Shown: in pieces, positions 1 to 10,756 of the stretch
Layout: each line of letters opens with the position of its first letter
How positions within the stretch are numbered: position 1 is the stretch's first letter
Assembly: GCA_004194705.1 (NCBI GenBank)
Contig: SADC01001339.1
Location: forward strand, 186,001 to 250,000
Direction: 5' to 3'
Length of the DNA: 64,000 nucleotides
DNA from: Ditylenchus dipsaci
Taxonomy: Eukaryota > Nematoda > Chromadorea > Rhabditida > Anguinidae
Made by a program: the position numbers and the translations under genes
Notes under the pieces: model-generated
The model's database searches: none
Seen by the model: the letters and a program-made list of their open reading frames with translations, nothing else
What the model was told of the DNA's origin: nothing

Positions 1-2
1 CA

Positions 3-1298
3 ATCGCCGAGTCCAAGCATCTGGAACGCTCCCAAGTCTACTCAGCCGGAATCAATGCAGTCAAAAGCTACAAGCAGCTACCTCCAAAGCAAGTGAATTC
101 CGATCACAAAAAGAAGCCTTCCGCTCCTTGCATCCGTTGTGGTCAGCTTCATTGGTCAAGGGAATGTCAGTTTCGCAGTCATCAATGTTCCAAATGTCAA
201 AAAATTCGGCACCTGGAAAAGCAATGCGAAATCTTCCGTCAGTACAAACCAAAGCTCAAGCCTTTCCGAAAAGTCAATGCTCTGATGGTGCCTTCCGTTC
301 AGATCAACAGTATTGGTGGCGCTTCTTCCTTCATCAAGTCGAAAATTTCAGTTGGGGGTCAAATTGTCACCTTCATTCTGGATACAGCTGCGGAGGTCTC
401 GACAATAACTCAAGAGGCCTACAAATCAATCGGATCGCCTCTTCTTTCTCCAAGCACAGTCCAAGGCCGCCTCTTCAATGGTGCTAGTTGTTTATTCAAT
501 GATGAGTTCCAAGCATCTATTCAGTCAAATGGGCGCTCATCAATCCAGACTATATTGGTGGCTAAAAAGGGAATGCTCAATCTTCTAGGACTTCCTGCCT
601 TGGATGCTCTTGGATTCCTTGACCAGCCGCTCCGGCAATTGGACACCAAGTCAATCAACCTGCTACCGCTCAGCTCAACTAGTAGCCAGGATCTCAGGAT
701 CTCCAAAAGTCACAGCAGCAAGCCTTCCTCGCCGTGCTCTACCTGTGGACTCATGCATTGGAACAGCAGCTGCCCTCATTTCAAGTCAAAAGCAAGACGT
801 TCCAAGCAGCCTGCTGGTCGTCAATCCGTCTCTCAGTTGCCGTCCGCTTCTCAAGTGCAACCTGCCAACAAGAAGAAAGTGACCAGTCAAGCAACTTGTT
901 CTCAGCTCAATCAGTTGCCGTCCGCTTCTCAAGTGCAGCCTGCCAACAAGAAGAAAGTGACCAATCAAGCAACTCGTCTTGAAGCAAGTGACAGTTTCTC
1001 GCTACGCATCTACTACAACAGTCGAAAGAAGGAGGTGAAACGCCATACGTCACTCCAATCTCGTCAATCAGTCACAAGAGGGATTCAGCAGCCAATGGTC
1101 GACATAGGGAACAGTCAGAATAGCCACAACTGCCAGCCTGCAACAGTGGAAGTTCCTCGGCCAGAAATTCGCATCACTGCTGCCAAAGAAGAAGCCAAAA
1201 AGAAGCAAGTCTCTTATTCTTCAAAATCTCTGTCCACCAAACCCTTTGTACAGGGGGAGGTGTTGTGTCCTGTGTTCGAACCGTCATTTGTCTCGTAG
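3..1298 (+). CDS. LTR retrotransposon Gag-protease polyprotein, partial (open at left edge)
   Basis: The frame is open from base 3 to the stop at 1298, about 431 codons, so the start lies outside the window. It carries three zinc knuckles: CIRCGQLHWSREC (CX2CX3HX4C), CSKCQKIRHLEKQC (CX2CX4HX4C) and, near the middle, CSTCGLMHWNSSC. After the first pair comes a retropepsin-like segment with FILDTAAEVSTI as the catalytic loop, followed downstream by the hydrophobic LLGLPALDALGF. The order nucleocapsid then protease is that of Gypsy-type Gag-Pol. Two oddities: the loop reads D-T-A where retropepsins have D-T/S-G, which should impair catalysis, and no reverse transcriptase, RNase H or integrase follows. 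A Gln/Lys-rich stretch with a roughly 21-residue tandem duplication (QLPSASQVQPANKKKV twice) leads into the polypurine tract instead. Probably a non-autonomous deletion derivative; Gypsy assignment is by motif only. Confidence 0.8.
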   Translation: MAESKHLERSQVYSAGINAVKSYKQLPPKQVNSDHKKKPSAPCIRCGQLHWSRECQFRSHQCSKCQKIRHLEKQCEIFRQYKPKLKPFRKVNALMVPSVQINSIGGASSFIKSKISVGGQIVTFILDTAAEVSTITQEAYKSIGSPLLSPSTVQGRLFNGASCLFNDEFQASIQSNGRSSIQTILVAKKGMLNLLGLPALDALGFLDQPLRQLDTKSINLLPLSSTSSQDLRISKSHSSKPSSPCSTCGLMHWNSSCPHFKSKARRSKQPAGRQSVSQLPSASQVQPANKKKVTSQATCSQLNQLPSASQVQPANKKKVTNQATRLEASDSFSLRIYYNSRKKEVKRHTSLQSRQSVTRGIQQPMVDIGNSQNSHNCQPATVEVPRPEIRITAAKEEAKKKQVSYSSKSLSTKPFVQGEVLCPVFEPSFVS

Positions 1299-1455
1299 TG
1301 GTTCAACGCTCTTTGTCTTCCTTGTTAGTATATAAGGATCTGAACGTCTGTGTTCAGATGAGTCGTTAGTGGAATAAAGAATAAAGCTAGTTGTGTGCTC
1401 TCTTTCTCTCTTGCTGTGTCTATTCTCTCTCCTGCCTTTCCCCTAAGACTGAACA
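1250..1455 (+). mobile_element. Polypurine tract and 3' LTR of the retrotransposon
   Basis: A purine run (ACAGGGGGAGG, about 1250-1260) sits directly before TGTTGTGTCC at 1261, the usual junction of polypurine tract and LTR. The stretch 1261-1455 starts TG and ends CA, contains a TATATAA box near 1329 and AATAAA signals near 1373, and is followed by a T/C-rich region. This fits a short LTR of about 195 bp with promoter and polyadenylation site. The last Gag-Pol codons run into the LTR. The partner 5' LTR is outside the window, so the ends cannot be confirmed here. Confidence 0.65.
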
Positions 1456-3186
1456 GGGACCAAGGCATTTTTCAATAAAAAAACAACAGGGGGGCCAAGG
1501 CAAAAAAGGACCGGATTCTCCGGTAGAGCCAATTTCTTTTTTAACTTTGCTTAGGTAAGCTGTGTTCGATTTCTTTTGATACCACAGGAAAGCTCTAAGT
1601 TTGCTCTTTGAATTTGAAAAAAATCAAGCTCTGTTATAAACGTAAAAAAGTTAAAAAGTTAAAAGTTCGAATTTATCGGTTTGGCAGAGTCAAGTTGCTA
1701 ACTTAAAAAAGTTATTTCTTAATAATTCTCTGCTAAAAAAAATTCTATCTGGAACGATCGTAGTACGTTCACTTAGCTTTCTTATGCACATCACAGTTAT
1801 TCCAAATGTACAGTTCTCATCGAGAAAGTGGACGATTAAGTGAAAAAAAAATTCCAGGTATTTCAAGTGGGTTTCGACCTGCAACTCAGTCATGATTATT
1901 CTTAAACCCTGTGCTGATGGTCTCGTTGAATAGCCAACAGACCGAAGATCATTTTGACACCAAACTTGTAAATAAAACATGAAAAAATGGGGTAAAAAAT
2001 AGGGTATCCACCCAGGCAAATTTGAACCTATGACCTAGACAATGCGTATATAAAAGTACGTTCTCCCTTTAAATAGGGAAATTAAATTTGAAACAGACTT
2101 TTTAGACGAGAAGTATCCATAGAAAGTTAAAAAACCCAGTTTTATGAATATATAGTGCGTAAAATAGAGCATATTTTTGTCAATGGTATTTAAAAATTAA
2201 AGACTATTTTGAATTTTCATTAAAACAGAACGCCAAGCCCGATTTGGTCATTTGACGTGTTTGACAGGCCGTGGTAAGTCTATCTATTATATTTTTCTGA
2301 TTATACTTCTATAAGTAACTTAATTATAAGTAGATTGATTCTATAAGCAAATTTCTCAGCCAGCACTTTACTTCATTTTGGCGTAACTTCCTGGTGGGAC
2401 ACGGTTTTCAATCTGATGCAGAATTAATAGCGCTTCCGAAAAACGAAAAGAAAGTTTTGAGTTATCCCTTTATCTTTCATTAAAAGCTCTTTTAGAGCAA
2501 AAAAAACGTATTTGAAAAAAGTGTTCCCATTTAGCCAAGTAATTCTCAAAAAAAAAAGAATCACTTGCAGGTTTTTCTAATCTAGGATGAAAGCGCGTTT
2601 AATTCTGTGTTAAAAAATATGTTAATTGTATATTGGAGTAGAAAAAAGAACTGACATACATTCAAAAAAAAACACTGCAATTTTCCACATTTCCTGCAAG
2701 ACACTTTTCAAAAGTACGCGTTTTGCAGTTCCTTTTAAATACCAGAAGATTCAGCTTGATCTCAGGGTTTTAACGAGCTATCACACTCTATACTTTTTGG
2801 CATTGTGTTTTTGACATACTTTTTAAAGACTTCTCACAGGCAAGCTACAAAATGGGGAGTAAATAGCCTGATTGGAGTCTTCAAAAAGTGGGTCAAAAAC
2901 ACAACATAACAAACACGTTTTTTGAATTAAGGGAGGTGGAGCTATTAGAGTAAATACTATGGTTGTGCACATGCTCGAGCAGATTGATTTCGAGCATTTG
3001 CTCATTTTTCGAGCATATGTTAGCATATTTCTTATATCAGATGATCGTTAATTGGGGCTCTACAGCTAACTGAACAGTTACACCACGTACATAATGAATC
3101 CGCATCTAAGCCGCATTAGCATGCCGGTGCGAATCCGGAGTGGCGTTCACAATGGCACTTTAAATTGCCGAAAAAAAAATTCGTTA

Positions 3187-3281
3187 ATGGCTTGTTCACG
3201 TTGTTAGAGTTAGAGTGCGGGTAAGAGGTGTTCATGTACTCAAAAACCCGTACTCTAACTTGAACAACGTGAACAAGCCAT
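3187..3281. repeat. Fold-back element, TTGTTCACGTTG family
   Basis: The left arm begins TGGCTTGTTCACGTTGTTAG and is mirrored by AACAACGTGAACAAGCCA at the right end. The interior has 'gagttagagt' words and GGTGTTCATGTACTCAAAAA. A related longer copy lies at 9271-9390. No transposase; a MITE-like element by structure. Confidence 0.6.
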
Positions 3282-3360
3282 AAACCATTTTATCAAACGG
3301 TTATGTAAACCTTAAAAATAGTTTGCTTTTAGCCGTCTGCCTCAAAAGGTTTGAAGCGTA

Positions 3361-3514
3361 CAGTCGAGCCTCGGTTATACGCCACACAAGGGGACCGTCT
3401 TCAGGGTGGCGTATAACCGGGGTGTCAGTTGACTAAGAATAAGCCAACCTCAGCCAAATACAACATATTTAGGGTGGCGCATAACTGGAGTGGCGTTTAA
3501 CCGAGGTTTGACTG
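3361..3514. mobile_element. MITE with CAGTCGAACCTCG-type ends (pogo/Tigger-like)
   Basis: Starts CAGTCGAGCCTCGG and ends CCGAGGTTTGACTG, flanked by TA on both sides (3359-3360 and 3515-3516). The word GTTATACGCCAC / GTGGCGTATAACC is repeated facing inward from both ends. TA target sites and these termini resemble pogo/Tigger-type elements; that assignment is inference. Confidence 0.7.
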
Positions 3515-3838
3515 TAGTATAGAAAAAGCCAATAATTTTGTTTGTATTTCCGCATATGCGTTTAATGTGGTTCATTATGCGGACCGCATTGTAAACACTA
3601 AAATGCGGATACGGTGCGCGTGTGGATGAGAAAAAAGAGCATTGTGAACTGGCTTTAACTAATACTTCAGCTGAGTCACTATACCGAGGTTTGACTGGAG
3701 GAATTGTAGCAATTCGCTGTTTTTTTTAACTAAAAACAGTCTTTTTTGTACTGGGACAATTTCAAGTTTAAATTTCAAATATATGCTTTTTGAATATTTG
3801 ACATTTTGGTAAGTACGACAAAATCTTCAAATCGAATA

Positions 3839-4011
3839 CCGTATAACCTCTAACTATTTTTTTTATTAATCCACCACCCTCTAATAATCCCCACCCTCAT
3901 TTTTTGAATAGGATTTCAGAGTTAAGGCCCTTTTTGATTTACAATTTCAAAAAATTTCAGAGGTCGAAAATTAACCACCCCCCCCCTGGGGGATTGGTGG
4001 AGGTTATACGG
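3839..4011. mobile_element. MITE with CCGTAT...ATACGG ends
   Basis: Inverted ends CCGTATAACCTC and GAGGTTATACGG, flanked by TA (3837-3838, 4012-4013). Inside are CTCTAATAATCCCCACCC on the left and GGGGGATTGGTGGAGG on the right. Same superfamily as the elements at 9696, 13262, 51299 and 63592. Confidence 0.7.
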
Positions 4012-4108
4012 TATGCTCGATATCAATAGGCCGAGCAAATTCACCCATGCGCTTGAGCATATGCTGGAGCAAATGAGCATACGTTTCGCAACCATAGTAA
4101 ATACGGTA

Positions 4109-7100
4109 TCATATTTTCGCTGAAATCAATAATTTAAAGTTACCTGTATTTTCCTCTTTGAAACTCGAAGAGGAAGATGACGATGATGAAGAAGAGCTAG
4201 AGGAAGCAGCACTTGCGGAAGCAGCAGCGGAAGAGCCAGAAGACGATGAAGATCCTTGCTCATTACCATTTACTGCATTGTCAATAGCATTTACACCGTT
4301 CACACCATGAGCTCTAGCTGAATTGCTTCCAAGGCCGGATGTCTCGCCCCCTATTTTGGAATTTGCACCACTTCCCTGCCAGCTGCAGCAGAACTGCCCT
4401 CTAAAGCATTTGCACCACCAGCCTGTCCATCAATACCAGCTACGCCACTGCCCTGTCCCGACACACTTCTTTGTCCAGACGCACCATTGCCCTGTCCAGA
4501 AGAACCACTGCCCTGCTCAAGCGTGCCGCTGCCTTGCCCAGACGCGCTATTGCTTTGTCCAGCATTAGAAGCGCCTAGTCTAGCTGACCCACCTTGGCCA
4601 CCCTGCTCACCTCCGTCTACAGCTGTAAGAGACTCCATATCACCAGTATTGCCAGTCTCTTGAGCTGTTTGACCTGATCCAGCCCCTGCTCCTTTACTAA
4701 CACTCTGACCACCTGCTTGCTGTCCTGCTACATCTGTGGATTTCTGAATGGACTGGCTGGCTGCAGCATTGTTGGTGTTTTCACACTCGGCTGGATCGCT
4801 CTCGTAAAGAATTTCAATAGCGTCAAGCACAGCTATGTCTCCGTTTTCATTAACGAAGTTACTGGCCACGAACACAATCTAAAAATGTGATTAACGTATT
4901 TAAACTCAATAAATTCGAATGAAAATAATTGGCACAATGCCATAACTGGACCAAAAGCAACTTGATTTTTAAACAACTGGGCCGAATACTCATACCATGC
5001 AAACCACCCTAAGCCACTTCAATTCATCCCGAACAGCTCTAAACGAGTTTATACAGCCTATACCAAAAAGTGAACAGGAGATGGTATCCAAGTGGTATTT
5101 GAGAACACAGATAAACGCCAGAGTGATTAAGTAGACCACTTGGAGAATATATTGAGGCCAGGGTGGATGAGTTTGTGACCGGAAAATCAACCCTAACGAG
5201 TGGCAAAACCCTTAGGTGCCTAGTCAGCCACTTGGAAATAGTTGGGCCACCCAATCAACTTCGTCAAGTTTTACATGGTAAAGTTGAAAACATATCATTG
5301 GCTATTGAACGCTGATGACTATTGGAATTGAGGCTTTCATCCTGTGAGCCAGTGATTAAATAGAGAAATAGATAAAAAAGAAGAAAGGTCAGGTGACTAT
5401 TTAACACTAGAACGGTGACTTTGGGTCGATTGATAAAAAAATTGCTTTTTACCCCAATTGATAAAAAAAAATGAAAATTCTTTTTGGCCCAGTTGTTAAA
5501 AGATTGCTTTTTGGACACGTTTAGCATTACAGCAATTTTCAAATCCCACTTGATAAAAGTTCTAATGGTACATTGTGCCATTTTTCTATTCGAGTTTATG
5601 AAGTTTGAATTGGCAATAATTCCAGTTATCGAAGGACAAGAAATGGTACATCCGGGTGCGTTAAGTGCCGTCAAGCGAAAATCCCAAAATCGAAAGTTTT
5701 TGACCCGATAATAACTGTACCCAAAAACTAACAACTGCCAAATTTCTCGTATATTGTACGAAAAGTTCTCCTGAGTTAGGATGAGTGGGTGGTCATCCTG
5801 AGTCATTTTAACCCTAGAAAGGGTTACCTTAAAATGGCTGCTACTGAGCCACGTGACCGCATTGTGGTCATCATGAAAGAGTTTGACTTTTGAACGATGA
5901 TATGTCACAACTTCAGGAAATTAGATTATCCTTTAATTTTTATTTTTTAGACGAGTTACAATAAAAGTCAAATGAACTTATATTGCAACCCATCAAAAAA
6001 AAAAGATAATATAATCGTCTGAATTTGTAACCCATCATTGTTTTGCAATTGAATTCATTGATATATGACCACAATGGCTGGTACGAAATGAATGCCCCCG
6101 GGTCAGATGCCCTCGCAAATTAAGTCACGTTCTCGTGTCTTGTAGCAAATAAACGTGCCCTTGGTGTTTCGATTTCGGCATTTTTTTCAAAACCTTTCGT
6201 TTTCCACATACATACTCAATGCTACCAAAAATTGTTTGACCTTCGTTTTGTAGGTACTAGTTCGGTTTACCCCACACTCCCAAATTTTCGAAAAGTGAAT
6301 GAAAAACACGTCCTGAACTGCTCTTTCGTGCTTAGTACGATACAAGAGACATTTGTAAACTTTTTCTGATCGAAAAATTTGAACTTTTCTGAAAAAAAAT
6401 TCGACTTCAAGAGATGTTCTTTTTAGGGTATTTTAGGGTCACTTTTCGGTTATTTGTTACATTTTAGACATTCGACATGGTCCGAATTTAAAATCGGCCA
6501 TATCTCGAGATCCAATCATGAATTCGCAGGTCTGCAAACACTAAACTTACTCAAAATGAGCTGCTCTTTAAAATAAGCCTAAAATAAAAAATTGTGAAAA
6601 ATTGAGGTAACAAGGTCTGGTCCATAATTAGAGAATTTGTGTTTTAAGCATGAGAAAGCAGTTCAGGACGTGTTTTTAATTCACTTTTCAAAAATTTGGG
6701 GTGTGGGATAAACCGAAGTAGTACTGTTTTGTGTACAAAATCGACCACTAATTAATTTAAGCGCCTTTTTTTAGTTACCGGGTTATATAATGGCGAAAAA
6801 TGAAAATGATTTCATAAGCCTGGTGCACGTGTCCCCGATTTTGGGGGCATCCCTGCCCCAGTACATTTGGTACGGGACAGGGGTAAGTGCCTCAGCCCAA
6901 GTGCGCTCAAAGACTTGGGGCAGAGGCACGAGGCCCCCCTTCATTTGGTACCAGCCAATGTGGTCACGTGGCTCAGAATGGGCATCACTTTAAATTACGT
7001 TACATTTCTGCCGGATATTGTCTTATCAGCCTTCGAAATATGTGATTTTGAAGCTGAGATTATTATCTTCTTGGATTATCTTTCTGTTTTCCAAAACGTG

Positions 7101-8284
7101 CTTTGTGAGAGCCAAAGTGAGGCCCACAAATTTTACATGACCACATTGTGGTCAAAGTGCCCTTTGTAGGATTAAACGGGACACGCATGACCCCAAAAAT
7201 CAGAAAATAAAAAAGTTTGTTTGTAGGCGTATTAAATGGACGCACATCAACTAATGAAGCTTTCGGTAGAATTAGTTCAGTTTGGCCGAGTCCCTGCACC
7301 ATGGGAAACTCCTGGCAGTTGAGCAAAGGGTTGAAGTTGACTGAATTGGGGAAGGACTCTCGCTGACACACTTGCAACAGCACGTTGGCTGACTGCCAAT
7401 GCCTTTAAATTTTAGTTAAATAAATTTAAAAAAGCAATTAATTGAAACTGACCTGGCACGCACTCTTATAGGTGAACTGGCACATCCAATAGAACAGGAA
7501 GCAAATTGAGCCTCGTCAGAAGGAGCAGCACCACTGGCGTATGCCACCAAGTACTTGCCATCGATGGTCACGTTTTGGAAGTATTGGCTTTCCGGCACTC
7601 CGGAGGCCATTAGCCAGTCAATTTGGTCGTCTAAAAGAAATGTAAGTAAAATTAAGAGAAGTTAACGCAAGCCAGTCAAGCCACAAATATTATACCAGGC
7701 GTTGGAACGTTGGCCCAGCAACAAGGTCGACCTTCAAAGTCACATCCAAGAGCAGTGCCTAAAGGATAAGAATAATATATAATAACTTAAAAAATAGTCG
7801 AATAATAACACACCATGAGCAACAGGACCACCCCCTCAGCATTGTAGCCATTGGAGCTGAACTCAGACAAAGTTACCCGAGGTCCAAATAGATCTGAACC
7901 AGGGATTATCATACTAGACCAATTTTTATCTTTGAAAATAGTGAAAATCACGATAAACACTCACTATCACTAATTCGACTGCCAGATATAGGTTGAAGTG
8001 GTTCCAGATTTGAAGCACCAGCTGCTGCTGCCGATCTACTGCCAGCACCGCTGGCTACACCCGAATATTGAGCTCCTGAGTATTGAGGTGCAGAATATTG
8101 AGATGCACCATATTGTTGGTATTGATAGCCGGTTGCTGTCGGGGCTGAATACTGTCTTGGTGCAGAGCTTATGCAAGCCAGACCTATATTAACAAATCAT
8201 TAGTGAAAAAAGTAAGAGATTTTGATTAAAAAAATGCATACCTTTGTGTAATAGGAGAGTGGCCACTATCAGGAGTGAGCGCAT
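4109..8284 (-). CDS. Secreted MAM-like domain protein with Ser/Gly-rich tail (one frameshift)
   Basis: Exons read on the minus strand: 8242-8284, 7965-8183, one or two small uncertain exons near 7800-7900, 7696-7758, 7453-7630, 7246-7402, 4878 down to the tail. The start at 8284 gives a signal peptide (MRSLLIVATLLLHKGLACIS). A Gln/Tyr-rich segment with SAPQYSGAQYSG repeats follows, then a Cys-rich module: CDFEGRPCCWANVPTPDDQ, FASCSIGC, VCQRESF and LNCQEF, closing with VFVASNFVNENGDIAVLDAI. The C-D-F-E/C-C-W start and the G-D-I-A close are typical of MAM domains; I recall similar proteins from nematodes. The tail has GQGSG repeats and a poly-Ser run. Reading switches frame near 4360 (one base missing in AGCTGGCAGGGAAG), and translation can end at 4109 or splice at 4144. 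Likely extracellular; function unknown. Confidence 0.65.
4879..7245 (-). other. 2.4-kb intron of the MAM-like gene
   Basis: Donor GTGCGT after codon GAT at 7246 and acceptor TTTTTAG before 4878; the flanking exons join in phase 0 within the MAM-like domain. All other confidently placed introns of this gene are 50-75 bases. The intron holds a fold-back element (6254-6724) and long open frames near 5264-5908 and 6790-7169 that resemble nothing I recognise and cross no plausible splice pattern. Confidence 0.7.
6254..6724. repeat. Fold-back element in the MAM-like gene intron
   Basis: About 85-base inverted arms: GTACTAGTTCGGTTTACCCC on the left is mirrored by GGGATAAACCGAAGTAGTAC on the right, and AACACGTCCTGAACTGCT by AGCAGTTCAGGACGTGTT. 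The interior has no coding capacity. A partial relative (GCTTAGCACGATATAAGAGA) lies near 63484, matching 6338-6357. Confidence 0.7.
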
Positions 8285-9266
8285 TTCATAAAGGGCTAAA
8301 AACGCCATAATTTAATGAATAGTGTAGCTAAAACTCGCTCTCCTAAGCGTAGTATTTGCCGCTCTAAATTCAGAATTCAACGGTGAACACGATGGTGCAA
8401 AAAAATTAGAAAAAAGCTGGTATGAGGTGGTGAAAACTACTTTCAAAAATACGCCATTTTGGCCACTCTCGACCAACAAAATTTTTGAGAAATTTAGATG
8501 GTATTCGCCAAAATTCCATCTTACCTAGGCGTGAAACCATTCAAAATTGTGGGCGCAATCAGGGCTATCGATTGCGCACAAACTTGCAGCAGAGTGGTCA
8601 TGGTTTTACAGAGAATTTATGATTTCCCCCAAAGATCCAGTTTCTGGATATCCTTGTTTTCAACATTAAAAAGGCTAAAACTTTGCCTAGAAATCACTAC
8701 TATCTAAATGAAAAAATCTCACGGTTATTTTGACACTGAATGCAGCAATATTTTATCATAAAGTTGCGACAAATTGCGCAAAATCAATATATATATAATT
8801 TGTAATGCAACTTTTATATAACTTCGTTCCCGCTGGGAAAACCATTAATTCTAACACCGGATTCGTGTCCAAGGTGGTCGATTTGCACATAATGTTTTGC
8901 GATTTTTAAAAATTTCAATCGACTTTTCACGTTTCTTTTAAACTGGTGTGATTTTTTATATTTCATAAACTCAAGATTTAATTTTAGACAAAAAAATATG
9001 TGAAAATGCTGCACAAAAGACACAAAAATTAAAACATCATCTTAACCTTGTATTTTGAAAGCACTTTCCAGAACAATAGAAAAAGAATGGAAAAATGTTG
9101 CAGGCAAACCTCTCTACAACATACGGCCATGGGACCGATCCCAGCCGCATGTTATACAGAGGTATGTTATGGAGGGGGTATGTTATAGAAAGGTTCAACT
9201 GTACCTTCAAAGTGGCATAAATAAAGTCCAAACCAGAAAATTTCACCGGTTTTGCATAAAATTTTA
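8285..9266. other. Upstream region of the MAM-like gene, no gene seen
   Basis: AT-rich sequence. The stretch around 8850-8890 (CGGATTCGTGTCCAAGGTGG) resembles part of the inverted repeat at 53350-53583, so at least part is dispersed repeat. No promoter element stands out. Confidence 0.4.
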
Positions 9267-9793
9267 TATGACTTGTTCACGTTGTTTGAGTTAGAGTTCA
9301 AGTTAGAGTTCGAGTTCGGATAAGAGGTGTTCATGTACTCAAAACCCGAACTCTAATTCGAAGGTGTTCACGTACTTCGAGTTAGAGTTAGGGACCTGTT
9401 CTGGTTTGGGGGATGCCCATTTTTCAATAGATATATATATTTTTTAGGTTGAGCAAGTTGATTATGGTGATCAAGGTGCCTATACTTACCTTGATCAACA
9501 TAATTACTTATTAAACTATTCATATAGGTTACTGAAATTACTATGACCACCATGATTAACCCAAATAATAATAAAAATATATATTGAAAAATGGGCATCC
9601 CCCTAAACCAGAAGAAGTCCGAGTTTTGTTGTAAATAAAGAATTTATGTGTGTATGCTGCAATGCTTGAATATCTTCAGAGGGTTGAACGATAGAACCAC
9701 ACTCTCTATTTCAACCACACTCTCTAATAGAAGCACACCCCGAGGGGGGTTAAAAATAGAACCACGTGTGGTTCTATTAGAGAGAATACGGTA
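9267..9793. repeat. Cluster of three fold-back elements
   Basis: 9271-9390 is a copy of the TTGTTCACGTTG family. 9394-9615 is a palindrome whose arms read CCTGTTCTGGTTTGGGGGAT and the matching ATCCCCCTAAACCAGA. 9696-9793 is a remnant of the CCGTAT family, ending CTCTAATAG...AGAGAATACGGTA, with the word AACCACACTCTCTA. No genes. Confidence 0.6.
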
Positions 9794-10147
9794 GGTAGAA
9801 AATTTTGAAAACATCGACGAGAACGCTTTCAAGAGAACGCTTCAAAAAGCATTCAAGAAAGAAATGCAATACTGGTCTTTACTTTTTCTGTGTAACACAC
9901 GGACATGCCCATGTAACATGGACTTTAACATGAACTTCATCCGATGATTATACTTAAAAGCAAAATCGTCGCGTTGTTGAAAACAACAACAAAAGTTTAA
10001 GAATACAACCACAGGGCTTTCAAATAATTGAATGGGCAAAAAAGGCGCATATAAAGAAGCTATCGTCAAATGAATGTAAATAAATTAAATCACTTTGTAT
10101 GTAAAAAGATCAAAATATCACTAGCAAAAGGTTAAAATACCTCTATA

Positions 10148-10449
10148 CAGTCGAACCTTTATAAACGGGCCCCCCCCCTAAAAGTTTGTTACCCCGCTGG
10201 GTCCGATACTTTTTTAGACCTCTTTTTGAGTGTTTTTGTCAATACTGTTTTGACAGTCTGGTCGCAAATATTGCAAGGATTCTGATTTTATCGATCGTTT
10301 TTCAGAATCCCAAACCCTTTTTTTTTAAAGCAAACCCTCGATAAACGGGCACCCTATTTCTGAAGTACGAACCTTTAGTATAAGGAACCCTCGATATAAG
10401 GAATATTTTTTAAGTCCGCCAGGGGGTTTGTTATATCGAGGTTTGACTG
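10148..10449. mobile_element. MITE, CAGTCGAACC ends, 'ATAAACGGGC' word, shared core
   Basis: CAGTCGAACCTTTATAAACG at the left and ATATCGAGGTTTGACTG at the right, flanked by TA on both sides. The core (GACAGTCTGGTCGC ... TCGATCGTTTTTCAGAATCC, about 10251-10311) is clearly related to the cores of the elements at 21125-21539/45900-46315 and 32040-32365, although the terminal words differ. Confidence 0.7.
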
Positions 10450-10530
10450 TATTTGATGAATCGAAACCCTTACAACTTTTTGCACCAGACTGAAAAATCA
10501 AAACAGAAGAAAAGTTAAAAAATAGAGTTA

Positions 10531-10756
10531 CAGTCGAACCAAGATTTAGTGTCTCCCTTTAGGGCTAAAAGTTATCTGTCCGCTAAATAAAATTGAGGAG
10601 CTGGACCTCTGTTGAAGGGACTCTCTATGTCCTGTCCCTGGAAGGGTCACTAAATCGAGGTTCTACTATCAAAAGGGTCTATTCAACTGTAAAAAAGTGA
10701 AAAACCGCGATCTAGGGAGCCATTTTTGGGGGTGGCGTTAAATTGAGATTCGATTG
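10531..10756. mobile_element. MITE, CAGTCGAACC ends, 'CTAAATCGAGG' words
   Basis: Left end CAGTCGAACCAAGATTTAGT, right end AATTGAGATTCGATTG, flanked by TA. The inner words TCACTAAATCGAGG and GGCGTTAAATTGAG face inward. Another member of the same terminus family, more diverged at the right end. Confidence 0.55.

Larger units (their letters stand above)
1456..4108. other. Non-coding, repeat-bearing stretch
   Basis: No convincing exon was seen. Around 1915-2050 lies a dispersed repeat (a run with GATCATTTTGACACCAAACT and ACATGAAAAAATGGGGTAAA) that recurs near 18390-18490; part of it (GCAAATTTG...GATGCGTATAT) recurs near 33735. The right half contains the small inverted-repeat elements listed separately. 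An inverted pair TTCACAATGG (about 3148) and CATTGTGAAC (about 3641) with cggaccg-type words between suggests another decayed fold-back element. Confidence 0.5.

Noticed and set aside
5264..5908. 214-codon open frame on the minus strand
   Set aside because: It lies wholly inside the large intron of the MAM-like gene on the same strand, has no recognisable motif, and its composition is that of AT-rich intron.
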